A DNA stretch of 64,000 nucleotides from Nocardia africana NBRC 100379 (GCF_001612635.1 NZ_BDAV01000023.1:1-64000); one strand, 5' to 3'; counted from the first letter of the stretch, positions 32,445-41,598 are shown. Numbers and translations are program-made. The notes: generated by a model from the letters alone, not told the origin.

Positions 32445-34408
32445 GCCGAGGTCCCCGCTGTCGCGGTCTGCGGCAGCGGTGCCACCGACCGGCCGGGGGC
32501 GGGAGCCAGCGGTGCGGTGCGTCCTGCGCGGACACCGTTGGCAATGACCACGATTTCGGCGAGCTCGTGGACGGCAACGACGGCGGCGAGACCGAGGATC
32601 CCGAACAACGCCAAGGGGATCAGGATCGTGATCAATCCGAGGGACAGTCCGACATTCTGGAACATGATGCGGCGGGCACGTCGGGCGTGCCCGAATGCCT
32701 GCGGCAGATGCCGCAGGTCTTCGCCCATGAGCGCGATGTCGGCGGTTTCGATGGCGACGTCGGTTCCCATGGCGCCCATGGCGATACCGAGGTCGGCGGT
32801 GGCCAGCGCGGGGGCGTCGTTGACGCCGTCGCCGACCATCGCGGTCCGGCGTTGGCCGCGCAGCTTCTCGACCAGGCGGGCCTTGTCCTCGGGCCGCAAC
32901 TCGGCATACACGTCATCGATCCCGACGTCGTTCGCCAAAGCTGTTGCGGTGGCGTCGTTGTCGCCGGTGAGCATGGCGACGTGGAAGCCGTCGGCATGCA
33001 ACCGCGCGATGACTTCGGCGGCTTCGGGGCGCAGTTCGTCGCGCACGGCGATCGCGCCGATGACCCGCCCGTCATCCTCGACCAGCACAGCGGTCGCCCC
33101 GGCTTCCTGCATCCGCGCCACATCGGCGGCCAGCACACCGGTGTCGAGCCAGCCGGGACGGCCGAGCCGCACGCGGCGGCCGTCGAGATGCCCGGTGAGC
33201 CCGGCGCCGGTGACCGCCTCGACCTCAGTGGCCGGGTCGGCGTGGTCGACGGCGGCGAGAATCGCCGCCGCAAGGGGATGTTCGCTGCGAGCCTCCAGCG
33301 CGGCGGCCACGGCCAGCACCTGCTCACGGGTCACCCCGTCGATGGTGGCGACGTCGATGACGGCGGGACGGTTGGCGGTCAGGGTGCCGGTCTTGTCCAG
33401 CGCGACCCCGCGAATCGCGCCGAGCGCTTCGAGGGCGGCGCCGCCCTTGATGAGGACGCCGAGTTTGCTGGCCGCGCCGATCGCGGCGACCACGGTGACC
33501 GGGATCGCGATGGCCAGCGCACACGGCGACGCGGCGACCAGCACGACCAGCGCGCGGTCGATCCACACCACGGGATCACCTGCCAGGGCACCGATTCCGG
33601 CGATGAGCGCGGCGGCGACCATGATTCCCGGGACGAGGGGTGTGGCGATGCGGTCGGCCAGGCGCTGGCCCGCGCCCTTGCGGGACTGCTCGGCCTCGAC
33701 GATCGCCACGATCCGCGCCAGGGAGTTGTCTTCGGCGGTGGTGGTGACCTCGACCTCCAGCACACCGGCGCCGTTGATCGATCCGGCGAACACCTCGCCG
33801 CCCGGACCGGCCTCGACCGGCACGGATTCGCCGGTGATGGCGGAGGTGTCCAGGGCGGTGCGGCCCGTGCGGATGATGCCGTCGGTGGCGACCCGCTCAC
33901 CCGGTTTGACGATCATGCGGTCCCCGACCCGCAAGTCGGTGGGGGCGACGACGGTTTCGGTACCGTCGCGCAGCACGGTCGCGGTGTCGGGCGCCAGCGA
34001 CAGCAGCGCGCGCAGACCGTGGCGGGTGCGGGCGATCGAATACTCTTCCAGCCCTTCGCTGATGGAGAACAGGAACGCCAGCATCGCGGCCTCGCCGACC
34101 TCGCCGAGCGTGACCGCGCCGATAGCGGCGATGGTCATCAGCGTGCCGACACCGATCTTCCCCTGCACCAAGCGTTTCACCGTGGAAGGGACGAACGTAT
34201 ACGCGCCGGCCAGCAACGCCACCCACTCCAGCACCCGCACAGCGATATCGGGCCCGCCGGTCCAACTCGTGATCCACGCGGCCACCAGGAACACACCCGA
34301 CACCGCGGCCCAGCGCAATTCGCCGACCTCCCACAGCTTCTCGGGCTCACGTTGCTCGCCGTCGCCGGTGGCGGGTTCGTCGTGGCCGCAGCCGCACGCA
34401 TCGCTCAT
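32441..34408 (-). CDS. Heavy-metal P1B-type ATPase
   Basis: A 655-residue efflux pump. A short N-terminus has CGCGHDE, a possible metal site. The family motifs are: TGES near 192, the membrane metal motif SPC at 295-297 (in AASPCALAI), DKTGT phosphorylation site at 338-342, TGDN, and GDGVNDAP. SPC rather than CPC is typical of the P1B-4 (Co/Zn/Cd-like) group, and a HELAE motif near the end replaces the usual HEGGT. With a CmtR-like sensor and LspA the likely substrates are Cd, Pb or Zn. The ATG overlaps the regulator stop. Confidence 0.88.
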   Translation of the reverse strand: MSDACGCGHDEPATGDGEQREPEKLWEVGELRWAAVSGVFLVAAWITSWTGGPDIAVRVLEWVALLAGAYTFVPSTVKRLVQGKIGVGTLMTIAAIGAVTLGEVGEAAMLAFLFSISEGLEEYSIARTRHGLRALLSLAPDTATVLRDGTETVVAPTDLRVGDRMIVKPGERVATDGIIRTGRTALDTSAITGESVPVEAGPGGEVFAGSINGAGVLEVEVTTTAEDNSLARIVAIVEAEQSRKGAGQRLADRIATPLVPGIMVAAALIAGIGALAGDPVVWIDRALVVLVAASPCALAIAIPVTVVAAIGAASKLGVLIKGGAALEALGAIRGVALDKTGTLTANRPAVIDVATIDGVTREQVLAVAAALEARSEHPLAAAILAAVDHADPATEVEAVTGAGLTGHLDGRRVRLGRPGWLDTGVLAADVARMQEAGATAVLVEDDGRVIGAIAVRDELRPEAAEVIARLHADGFHVAMLTGDNDATATALANDVGIDDVYAELRPEDKARLVEKLRGQRRTAMVGDGVNDAPALATADLGIAMGAMGTDVAIETADIALMGEDLRHLPQAFGHARRARRIMFQNVGLSLGLITILIPLALFGILGLAAVVAVHELAEIVVIANGVRAGRTAPLAPAPGRSVAPLPQTATAGTSA

Positions 34409-34797
34409 CGGATGGTCTCCTCGGCGGTGTCGAATGCAGTGCCGGTGCCGGTGCCGTAGTTGGGGCACAGCGCGACCGCGTTGCCGGTCGCGGCCAGCAG
34501 CGTCTCCGCGGCCGCGAACAGATCCAGGAGCTCCGGGCGGGCCAAAGCGTAGAACATCTGCCGGCCCTCGGGGCGGCCGGTGATCAACCGGCAGTCCCGC
34601 AGGCACGCCAGATGCGAGGACACCGTGGACTGCGGCAGCCCCAGCGCCCGAGTCAGGTCCACCACCCGCGCCTCCCCGCAGGCGAGGTGCCGCGCGATCG
34701 CCAGCCGGGTGGGGTCGGACAGGCTGTGGAACAACGCCACCGCACCGGCGAGGTCGTCACGCACCGATCCATCGACCGGGCCGGGTTTAATCGACAT
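34405..34797 (-). CDS. ArsR-family CmtR-like metal sensor
   Basis: A 130-residue winged-helix repressor. Cys65 and Cys69 lie in the recognition helix region (SHLACLRDCRL) and Cys111 in ALCPNYG. These match the Cys57/Cys61/Cys102 pattern of mycobacterial CmtR, a Cd/Pb sensor. The start is the ATG at 34797; a TTG 18 nt upstream is weaker. An AT-rich dyad (GATATC with AATAAGG around 34803-34823) upstream is the likely operator. It heads the ATPase-lspA operon. Confidence 0.85.
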   Translation of the reverse strand: MSIKPGPVDGSVRDDLAGAVALFHSLSDPTRLAIARHLACGEARVVDLTRALGLPQSTVSSHLACLRDCRLITGRPEGRQMFYALARPELLDLFAAAETLLAATGNAVALCPNYGTGTGTAFDTAEETIR

Positions 34798-34882
34798 AAT
34801 CCGATGATATCTCAAAATAAGGATTGGTCCACGGGGCGATCACGTCACAGTGACGCCCGGCGGGCTGCCGGCCCCGGTCAGA

Positions 34883-37800
34883 TCAGAACAGGGTGTCGCG
34901 CACACGCAGCGGCCGGTAGCCGGTCGGCCCGAGCTGGGCCAGCTCGGCGTCGATGTCGACCTCGATCGCGCCGAAGAAGTTGATGTTCTCGCTGTGTGCC
35001 GGGCTGATATGGGCCAGCACCTCGTCATCGATGCGGCGCCCGGCCCGGCGCAGCTGCTCGACCGCGAGCCCGTAATACTCCGTGGTCCAGGCGATCACGG
35101 CGTTGGTGGCCAACGTGAGGCACCAGGCTTGCCCGGTTTGGTCGTCGAGCTGCCGCGCCCGGATCGTGCCCTCGTGCGCATACAGCAGGTCGCGGCGCAG
35201 GGCGTGCAGGGATTCGCCCTTGTTGAGCTGGCGGGAGATCTTGCGCCGGTAGTCCGGATCGGACAGGTAGCGGGCGGCGTAGACGGTGCGGCGCACCGCG
35301 CCGTACTCCTTGAGCGCGGTGGCCAGGGTGTTCTGCCGTCCGGACGCGGACAGCTTGCCGACCAGCAGCGAGGCGGTGGCGTGCCCGAACTTCAGCGACC
35401 CGGCCAACCGGAGCAGGTCGTCCCAGTGCTCGGCGATCAGCTCGAGATTGGCCCGCCGTGTCATCAGCGGCCCGGCGTGCGGGAACCGGGCCTCGGTGTC
35501 GCGGCGGGCGCCGGGACGGTACAGCGTGATGCGCCCGAGGTCCCGGATCCGGGGCGAGAGCTGCATCCCGAGCAGATCGAACAGCCCGAAATTGACCAGG
35601 GTCACGCCGTGGGTGTCGGTGGCGTGTTCGGTGATCGGCAGATCCGTGGCGTTGCCGAGGATTTCATCGAGCACGTAGTGTGCTTCGCGTTTCGTGGCGA
35701 CGATGATCTTCGTGCCGTAGGTGGCGTGCTGATCGGTGACATGGGTGTAGGTCGACAGCACCCGGCCGCCGTGGATGACCATCTCCCGCGCCGTCGTCGA
35801 CTTGCCCCGCACCGGGAACCGCTGCCCATCACTCGAGGACAGTGTGCCCGCACCGAACACCGCAGTCAGCGGCAACCTTTGGTGGTAGTCGATGATCGCC
35901 AGATTCGCCGCACGCAGGGTCTCTTCCCGCACATACCATTCCGCCGTCCACGCGAGGATGTCGTAGGAGATCCCGCACGCTTCGGCCATCCGGGTCACAC
36001 CGAGGTTCGTCGAATAGGCCAGCAGCACCGCGATGAGGTTGCGTTTGAGCTCCGGGGTACGGGTCTGTTTGCCCGAGGCGTGAGTGAAGCAGTCCAGGTA
36101 GCCGGTGCGTTTGTCCAGCTCGATCAGCAGCGACACGATCGGCGCGAACGGCAGCATCTCGGTCAGCTCCGCCTTGAGCGAAACCGCCTCCGCGGGAACG
36201 TCTTCGGCGGTCAACGGCGAGATCACCAGATCCCCGCCCTCGTCCACACGCACCGGGCCGTCCCCGCCGGACAGCACCGCCTCCAGCCCTTCGACCGCCT
36301 CGTGCAGCTCGTCGGTCACCGCGGCCAGGGCTTCGCCGGGGTCGGCGGGTTTGCCGACCAGGCGGCAGAACTCGGCCCGCTGCGGGCCCCATTGGTCGGT
36401 GGTGAGCAGGTAGGCGGCCGGATCGGCGTAGCGGCGCGAGCCCGGCACGTACACGTCCCCGCTGCGCAAACCGTCCCGCAGCCCCAGCAGCACGCACAAC
36501 TCCCAGTAGTGCCGATACCCGGTGGCGCTGCCCGACTTCCGGGCCTCCTCGAGATAGCCGCGCCACTTGGCCGGCACGAACCCGTCCGGGGCCTCGTCGA
36601 ACACCTTGCGGCGGCCGGTCGCGTTCAGCTCGCGCAGCATGTCCACCGCGAGCAACAGTTCGGTCGCCGCGGTCCCACCGGCGAACCGCACCGCCGAGAG
36701 CACCGCCGGGGTGAACTGCCGCAAATAGTTGTAGGACAAGTCCAGCGCGGCCAGATGCCCGTGATCCCGCGGAAGCCGCGGTTTGGCCTGCGCGATCGCA
36801 GCCCGCAACCGCTCCCACCCGATCGCATCACCCCGGATCAAACCACCGATTTCCTCATCGCCGATCTGCGGATCGGTGACGATAGCCAGCAACTCATCGA
36901 GGAGGGCTTGGCGGTCCTCACCGGTTTTGCCGCGCTCGGCCAGCTGCTGCTGCATGCGCCGCTCCGCCTGCCCGAACTTCGCCGAGATCGCCTGATCGAA
37001 CAGCGCCACCACCTCATCGAGCACGTCGGTGCCCGACTGCGCCAGCACCGTCAACAAGATCGGATACCGGCGCTGCGGGTCACGACGTTCGAGGGCCTGC
37101 GGGGTCAAACGTCGGCCCATCGTGGCCAGGAACCGGCGCCGCTCGGCGGGCAACACCGACATATCGAGCCGATCCGCGCCCATCCCGCGCAGGAAACCCA
37201 GCTTCTCGACCTCGGCCTTCACCGCCTGCGCCGACGCCTCCACCGGAGGCGTCGACAGCCACCGCAACCGCGAAACCCCGAGCGAAGCATCGGTGACCAG
37301 CAACGCGTCCAGCTCCGCGCACCGCTCAGGTGTGAACTCGTCCGCGAGCCGGTCATAGGTCTCGGTCTGCGCCTGATGGCGGGCGTGCGCGACTCGTTCC
37401 ACCACCGTAACCGGGCCCGGCCGGATCACCCGAGCCGAGATCAGATACTCACAGCCCAGCCGGAACAACAGCGTCGGGGAATCATGCTCCATCGCCCGCG
37501 CCAGCAAGAACTCATCCAACTCCTTGAACTCCAACGGCCCGGCCGGCCGCCAACCCAGATACTGAGCGGCCAGCCGCACATGCTCGGTGCGGGTCTTGAC
37601 ACGCTTGCCATACGAGCCGATCTGGACCGGGTCCACCCGAAGCTGCTCAGCGAGCCGGGCCACCGCCACCGCCGGCGCCATCGCCACCCGGTCCGGCACG
37701 AACCCCAGCCACGGCAACGTGCACAACGCGACCGCCAAACCCAACCGATCCGCCGGACCCCGGCCACGGCCCGGATCCACGAACGCCAGATCCGCCGGAG

Positions 37801-37894
37801 TCAGCGTGAAATACCGGAACAACTCCTCCCGGCTGATTTCCGGGAACCCCCGCAGACGCTCCAACTCCTCGTCCGCGAACACCCGCGTCGCCAC
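34883..37894 (-). CDS. tnpA: Tn3-family transposase TnpA
   Basis: A 1003-residue transposase. The N-terminal DNA-binding part begins with FADEELERLRGFPEISREEL. The RNase H-like catalytic core has Asp in SSSDGQRFP, Asp in ATDTHGVTLV and Glu in NKGESLHALRR. The length is typical of the family. I chose the GTG at 37894 because GGAGG is 9 nt upstream; a TTG at 37903 is an alternative. It starts about 110 bp inside the right inverted repeat. It should cut both 40-bp ends and perhaps the related outer repeats. Confidence 0.96.
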   Translation of the reverse strand: MATRVFADEELERLRGFPEISREELFRYFTLTPADLAFVDPGRGRGPADRLGLAVALCTLPWLGFVPDRVAMAPAVAVARLAEQLRVDPVQIGSYGKRVKTRTEHVRLAAQYLGWRPAGPLEFKELDEFLLARAMEHDSPTLLFRLGCEYLISARVIRPGPVTVVERVAHARHQAQTETYDRLADEFTPERCAELDALLVTDASLGVSRLRWLSTPPVEASAQAVKAEVEKLGFLRGMGADRLDMSVLPAERRRFLATMGRRLTPQALERRDPQRRYPILLTVLAQSGTDVLDEVVALFDQAISAKFGQAERRMQQQLAERGKTGEDRQALLDELLAIVTDPQIGDEEIGGLIRGDAIGWERLRAAIAQAKPRLPRDHGHLAALDLSYNYLRQFTPAVLSAVRFAGGTAATELLLAVDMLRELNATGRRKVFDEAPDGFVPAKWRGYLEEARKSGSATGYRHYWELCVLLGLRDGLRSGDVYVPGSRRYADPAAYLLTTDQWGPQRAEFCRLVGKPADPGEALAAVTDELHEAVEGLEAVLSGGDGPVRVDEGGDLVISPLTAEDVPAEAVSLKAELTEMLPFAPIVSLLIELDKRTGYLDCFTHASGKQTRTPELKRNLIAVLLAYSTNLGVTRMAEACGISYDILAWTAEWYVREETLRAANLAIIDYHQRLPLTAVFGAGTLSSSDGQRFPVRGKSTTAREMVIHGGRVLSTYTHVTDQHATYGTKIIVATKREAHYVLDEILGNATDLPITEHATDTHGVTLVNFGLFDLLGMQLSPRIRDLGRITLYRPGARRDTEARFPHAGPLMTRRANLELIAEHWDDLLRLAGSLKFGHATASLLVGKLSASGRQNTLATALKEYGAVRRTVYAARYLSDPDYRRKISRQLNKGESLHALRRDLLYAHEGTIRARQLDDQTGQAWCLTLATNAVIAWTTEYYGLAVEQLRRAGRRIDDEVLAHISPAHSENINFFGAIEVDIDAELAQLGPTGYRPLRVRDTLF

Positions 37895-38004
37895 GAACCC
37901 CAACCTCCAGCACGCCGATCAACCCTCATCAGCAGCCAAGCCAAGCATCAACCACCCGGCCCCGCACCCCGAACGCCAAAACCGTTCTCTACCAGCCCAC
38001 TCCG

Positions 38005-38044
38005 CCAAATCCGCCCGAAATTCGGCCGATACTACGGCGACCCC
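38005..38044 (-). repeat. Right terminal inverted repeat (IRR) of the Tn
   Basis: Exact complement of 26931-26970 over 40 bp. Followed by the target duplication ATCTG at 38045-38049. Confidence 0.95.
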
Positions 38045-38049
38045 ATCTG

Positions 38050-38796
38050 TGGTGCGCGAGCGGTCGGGGCCACACCCTGCCCCAGCCCGGACAAGATCCC
38101 GGCGCGGCCGAGGCCGAGGCCGGCGACCGAGTGCGGCACCTGCTGCCGGGACCGGTGTCCACGACCCAGCTGGTACCGGCGGGGGTCAGCGGCATGAACA
38201 CGGCCAAGGCCACCGATATCGTGCCCGGCACGCCCGCGGAGTCGATCTGGGAAGCTCAGCGCGTCCTCAACCGCTACGGCTGCGACTGGATGTACCGCGC
38301 TGGCGACTCACCGGCGGACCTGGCCGCCGCGCTCGACGGCTGCAACCGGCTGTTCGACGACCTGATCGGCACTATCGCCACCGTGCTGGACGAGATCGCG
38401 CGCCGCGACGACGAAGGCACCCTGACCGGCGTCGACCGCGCCGCCATCGACCAGGCCCGCGCGGTGACCGACTTCAACAAGCTCGGCAAACTGCGCTCCG
38501 CCCTGCGATCGGCGCGCGCGGCGATCACAGGTGCCCGCGCCGAGCTGCCGAAACCGCGCGGCGGACGCGTATCCGACGCGCTGGCCCGCACGATGCACGG
38601 CCGCACCAACGCCCAGATCCGGAACGCGCTGGGCGAAGAAGTGTTCGTCAACCGGCACATCGGCAAGGTGACCGCCCCGAACTACACCCGCGCCGACGCC
38701 CTGGCCCGCATCCTGGCCTGGATGCACGCCACCGGCGCCACCACCTACGACCAGGCCGCCCACGCCACCACCGACCCCGCCCGCGCAGAAGGCTGA
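38050..38796 (+). pseudogene. 3' part of the gene split by the transposon
   Basis: 249 codons reading in frame from the target duplication to a stop. The product is Asp/Ala/Arg-rich and helical, with a C-terminal RTMHGRTNAQIRNALGEEVF segment that looks like a small HTH. With 26499-26930 it forms a 392-residue protein of unknown function, possibly DNA-binding. An internal ATG at 38194 has no good ribosome binding site, so a shorter product is unlikely. Confidence 0.8.
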
Positions 38797-38811
38797 CACG
38801 CGCCCAGCAAC

Positions 38812-38844
38812 GCCGAACCATTCACCCCAGCTGGGTGGTTCGGC
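38812..38844. terminator. Hairpin after the interrupted gene
   Basis: GCCGAACC..CACCC pairs with GGGTGGTTCGGC (arms within 38812-38827 and 38833-38844), with a 3-nt bulge. It lies 15 bp after the stop codon, so the original gene had its own terminator inside the outer element. Confidence 0.6.
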
Positions 38845-38851
38845 GCTGCTG

Positions 38852-38891
38852 CATATCCGCCCAAAAATTCGGCGAGTTCTACCGGAAACCC
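38852..38891 (-). repeat. Right outer Tn3-like inverted repeat
   Basis: Reads, on the minus strand, GGGTTTCCGGTAGAACTCGC and onward. It matches 26248-26283 with one mismatch over 36 bp. With the left copy it encloses the interrupted gene; without the inner transposon the pair would define an element of about 1.53 kb. Confidence 0.7.
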
Positions 38892-39002
38892 AGAAACGCC
38901 GAAATCCCGCGAAGCATGTACCCAACTCACGCCCCTCCGCCGGCGTCGCACTCCCTGCCTGGGACTCAGTTCGGCGCGAGCACACTGTTGGGGCAATAGG
39001 CG

Positions 39003-39527
39003 CTATTCGCCGGACTGAACGATCACTCGTTCGTAGTAGTCCTCGGCGAGAGCAGAACGGAGATGCGCAGGCCCATCCAGAAGGATATGGATGTCGTCCA
39101 CGATGCTTCCCGCCTCTGCGATCGCTTCCCGCAATGGAGCTGAAATCCCCTGCGCGGCCGCTAGATCTGTCAGAACTGCACGAGTTGCCGTCACGGTCCG
39201 CATTGCTGCCTCGCGCAGATACCGAGCAGACGCACGGATACGGGGAAGACTTTCGGCATCCTCGAGTAGCTCGATCACCCGCGTATCGATCACGTCGTCG
39301 AGCAACTGTTCGTCCACCACGGCGGCGATGTCCTCATGCGCGGCCACGACGGCAAGATTGATCGCGGCCAGTTCGCTCGCACGGGCGCTCGACGCCTGTC
39401 CGCTGAGAACCGCGGCCGCGAGGGTCAGTGCACCGAATCCCGTGTGGGCGTATGCCAGAGCCATGGGTGCAGTGACGTCCGACGGCATGGCCTCGAGTCG
39501 CTCAGCCGTCTCGTTCACCAAATCCAC
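39003..39527 (-). CDS. Hypothetical helical protein, 174 aa
   Basis: An all-helical, Ala/Glu/Asp-rich protein with no recognised domain. The start is uncertain: I chose the GTG at 39527 (GGAGG lies 12 nt upstream); the frame is open to 39707, but that part is Arg/Gly-rich. It lies just outside the right outer repeat and is divergent from the partition locus. Confidence 0.4.
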   Translation of the reverse strand: MDLVNETAERLEAMPSDVTAPMALAYAHTGFGALTLAAAVLSGQASSARASELAAINLAVVAAHEDIAAVVDEQLLDDVIDTRVIELLEDAESLPRIRASARYLREAAMRTVTATRAVLTDLAAAQGISAPLREAIAEAGSIVDDIHILLDGPAHLRSALAEDYYERVIVQSGE

Positions 39528-39974
39528 AACACCCGCCACGCCTCCGAGACTACGGCGCGCAGTGCCCCGCGCCGCCGAAGGACCGTCATCGTGCCGCCGA
39601 CGGGAGTAAGTTCCACGCCATCCCCATCCCCGCCGGGGGCCGCGATGGCTGCCCAACCCCTTCAACTCCCCCGCCGCAGCCCCGTTTCGCGCGGTGTCAG
39701 AGACCACGATTTCGACCGCCCAGCGCGGCCGCCAGTAGCCAATTCGCCCATGTTTCGTCCCCCTTGAAGGAGAGCCATTGTGTCACGTGACATAAATAGC
39801 GAACTTTTCAGAAGCTATAGACAACTGGCGATTCGAATGGTATTCGCGCGCGGTACGCGCGTACCGCGCGTGTGCGCCCAAGCGCACACGCGCGCACGAA
39901 CGACACGCCGATCCACTAGTGTGTTTCGGTTGTAGCGCAGCAGATTTGGTAACGATCCGGTACCGTCTCTGCCC
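39528..39974. other. Par upstream region with palindromes
   Basis: About 450 bp without a gene. The distal half is unremarkable. The part nearest parA holds a 12-bp palindrome and a dense pair of longer palindromes (39781-39893), described separately. Confidence 0.6.
39781..39893. promoter_or_regulatory. Palindromic candidate centromere/operator of par
   Basis: Three structures lie upstream of parA. First, the perfect 12-bp palindrome TGTCACGTGACA (39781-39792). Second, a perfect 24-bp palindrome (39847-39870) centred on GTACGCGCGTAC. Third, 13-bp inverted arms (39865-39877 and 39882-39894) with loop CCAA, containing GTGTGCGC and GCGCACAC. The last two overlap. Such a block beside parA is the expected form of a parS/operator site. 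Confidence 0.65.
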
Positions 39975-40652
39975 ATGACCGACCCGTACTCCGCATGGCG
40001 ACCTCCTGCTACCGGTAAGACCATCGGCAGCGCTCACGTCAAAGGTGGAGGTACCACCAAGACCACGGCAGCGATCCTCACCGGGCACGCCTACATTGCA
40101 CGAGGGGAGACCGTTGATGTCATCTCCTTCGACTACTTCCACTCAGCAGTCAGCTGGGCGGATAAGGCTCATGAAGGCCTAGGACTCGGTAAGGCCGCTC
40201 ATCGACCATGGCCCAAGAACTACAATGTCGAGCCCGCGGACACAGACGATGACCTGTGGTCCCTGATTCACGGGAGCGCAGCTTCCAGGCGAATCATCGA
40301 TGGGGGACCGGCCGACCCTGAGAGCTTCAAAAAGGTTGTACGACTGTCGGATACCGTCATTCTCCCCACCGAACCGAGCTACCTGACCATCGAACAAGTC
40401 ACAGCAGCGTTCGAACTGGTGGGGGAGATCGAGGAGGAACAGAATCGACAGATCGATGCACGAGTCCTGCTCGTTCGCGTTAACCCTTCGTTAGCTCTCA
40501 CGAAAGACGTTCGTGAGGCACTGACTACCGTCAATATCCCGGTGATGGAGTCGATGATCCGCCAGGACGGGAATATCGCCCGAGCGGCACACACTGTCCC
40601 TCTGCGATGCTTCGGCTACGAAAAGGTCGTCGAAGAACTCGAAGCTTCGTAA
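39975..40652 (+). CDS. parA: ParA-type partition ATPase
   Basis: A 225-residue ATPase for plasmid segregation. The deviant Walker A motif is KGGGTTKTT at residues 23-31 (one Gly more than the usual KGG form). A Walker A' Asp lies in VISFDYFHSA, and VILPTEPSYLTIEQ follows as in ParA/Soj proteins. It is small and lacks an N-terminal HTH, like type Ib ParA. The next gene probably encodes its DNA-binding partner. Confidence 0.85.
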   Translation: MTDPYSAWRPPATGKTIGSAHVKGGGTTKTTAAILTGHAYIARGETVDVISFDYFHSAVSWADKAHEGLGLGKAAHRPWPKNYNVEPADTDDDLWSLIHGSAASRRIIDGGPADPESFKKVVRLSDTVILPTEPSYLTIEQVTAAFELVGEIEEEQNRQIDARVLLVRVNPSLALTKDVREALTTVNIPVMESMIRQDGNIARAAHTVPLRCFGYEKVVEELEAS

Positions 40653-40697
40653 GGGCAACCAACACAACGACTTTCGTATTCAAGGGAGACACCAAGC

Positions 40698-41564
40698 ATG
40701 GCTATCGACCCCAACAAGGTCGCAGCAGCAGTGGCTGCACCGTCCCAGCGTGGCCGAACTCGGGTGAACCGCGAGAAACTGCCCCAGCAGAGCGCTCAGC
40801 AGTCGTCGGTAGCGGTAGCTGAGGATGCGCCCGCTACCGCTGCGGCAGCTCCAAAAATCCACGATGCGAGCGTTGCAGAAGCCGCGCTTACAACAGCGAC
40901 AGACACCAGTCCGACCGCGCCGACGCCGGACGCTTCAGTCGAAGATCCGGCGCCGCCTGTAGATGCTCGCCCGGCCCCTGGCCCTGAGCCGAAATCTGCA
41001 GCTGCCCAACCGTCTTCGCAGAAGTCGCAGACGAAGAGTGCACCGAGCCAGTCGGCCCCAGCGCCAAGTCCCGCCCGTGCGCGGTTGGCGCTCCGCACGG
41101 CCGAGCAGACGTTCCTCCCGCTGATCTCGCGCATTGCCAAACTTCGGCAATACGTGGACGAGTCAGGACTCGCGATCCAAGACGCCAAAGCGGTGGGAGT
41201 GACCGCCGAGCAACTCGAAGACACCTTGCGGGGGATCGCACGGAAGACCGACGTCAGGTACGGCGACATTCCCGAAACCGTCCGCGCGACGATCGCCGCC
41301 CCCGCAGAGGCCGGCGCGGCTGTCCCCGCACCGCGCGCGAGGCTCGCCCTTCGCACCGTCGAGCAGACGTTCCTCCCGCTGGTTTCCCGGTTCGCCAAGC
41401 TTCGCGCGTACGTCGACGAGGCCGTACTCGCAGTGGCAGATGCCAAGGCAGCGGGCGTGGACGGCGAGCACCTCGAGGACACCCTACGAAGCATCGCACG
41501 CAAGAACGGCACCAGCTACAACGACATTCCGGCGGCAGTGCGCGCCGCGATATCGGACGACTGA
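40698..41564 (+). CDS. Candidate ParA partner with a duplicated domain
   Basis: A 288-residue protein 45 bp after parA with GGGAG upstream of its ATG. Residues 1-130 are disordered (Ala/Pro/Ser/Gln-rich). Then two copies of a domain of about 75 residues follow in tandem, starting RARLALRTAEQTFLPLISR and RARLALRTVEQTFLPLVSR and ending GIARKTDVRYGDIPETVRA and SIARKNGTSYNDIPAAVRA. The domain is not ParB, ParG or ParR as I know them. Position and duplication suggest a centromere-binding adaptor. Confidence 0.6.
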   Translation: MAIDPNKVAAAVAAPSQRGRTRVNREKLPQQSAQQSSVAVAEDAPATAAAAPKIHDASVAEAALTTATDTSPTAPTPDASVEDPAPPVDARPAPGPEPKSAAAQPSSQKSQTKSAPSQSAPAPSPARARLALRTAEQTFLPLISRIAKLRQYVDESGLAIQDAKAVGVTAEQLEDTLRGIARKTDVRYGDIPETVRATIAAPAEAGAAVPAPRARLALRTVEQTFLPLVSRFAKLRAYVDEAVLAVADAKAAGVDGEHLEDTLRSIARKNGTSYNDIPAAVRAAISDD

Positions 41565-41598
41565 CCGAACCTGGCACCTGCCTCGAACAGGACATATC

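Larger units (their letters stand above)
26931..38044. mobile_element. Tn3-family transposon with mer, CDPS and metal cargo
   Basis: An 11,114-bp element bounded by 40-bp identical inverted repeats and a 5-bp direct repeat (ATCTG), the Tn3-family signature. It carries a full TnpA beside the right end and a tyrosine recombinase beside the left end with a resolution-type site. Cargo: merR, merB and a small redox-like protein; a tnpA relic; a DUF1707 protein; a cyclodipeptide synthase with a micropeptide; a cmtR-like/P-type ATPase/lspA operon. Identical ends and an exact target duplication suggest a recent insertion. No merA, merT or merP is present. Confidence 0.95.

Noticed and set aside
31638..34583. 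Long open frames on the plus strand opposite the metal operon (up to 981 codons)
   Set aside because: They are antisense to the P-type ATPase and lspA, which have full motif sets. The translation is Ala/Ser/Arg low-complexity, as expected in GC-rich DNA.
34850..38197. A 1115-codon plus-strand frame opposite tnpA
   Set aside because: Antisense to a complete Tn3 transposase; His/Arg/Gln-rich with no domain.
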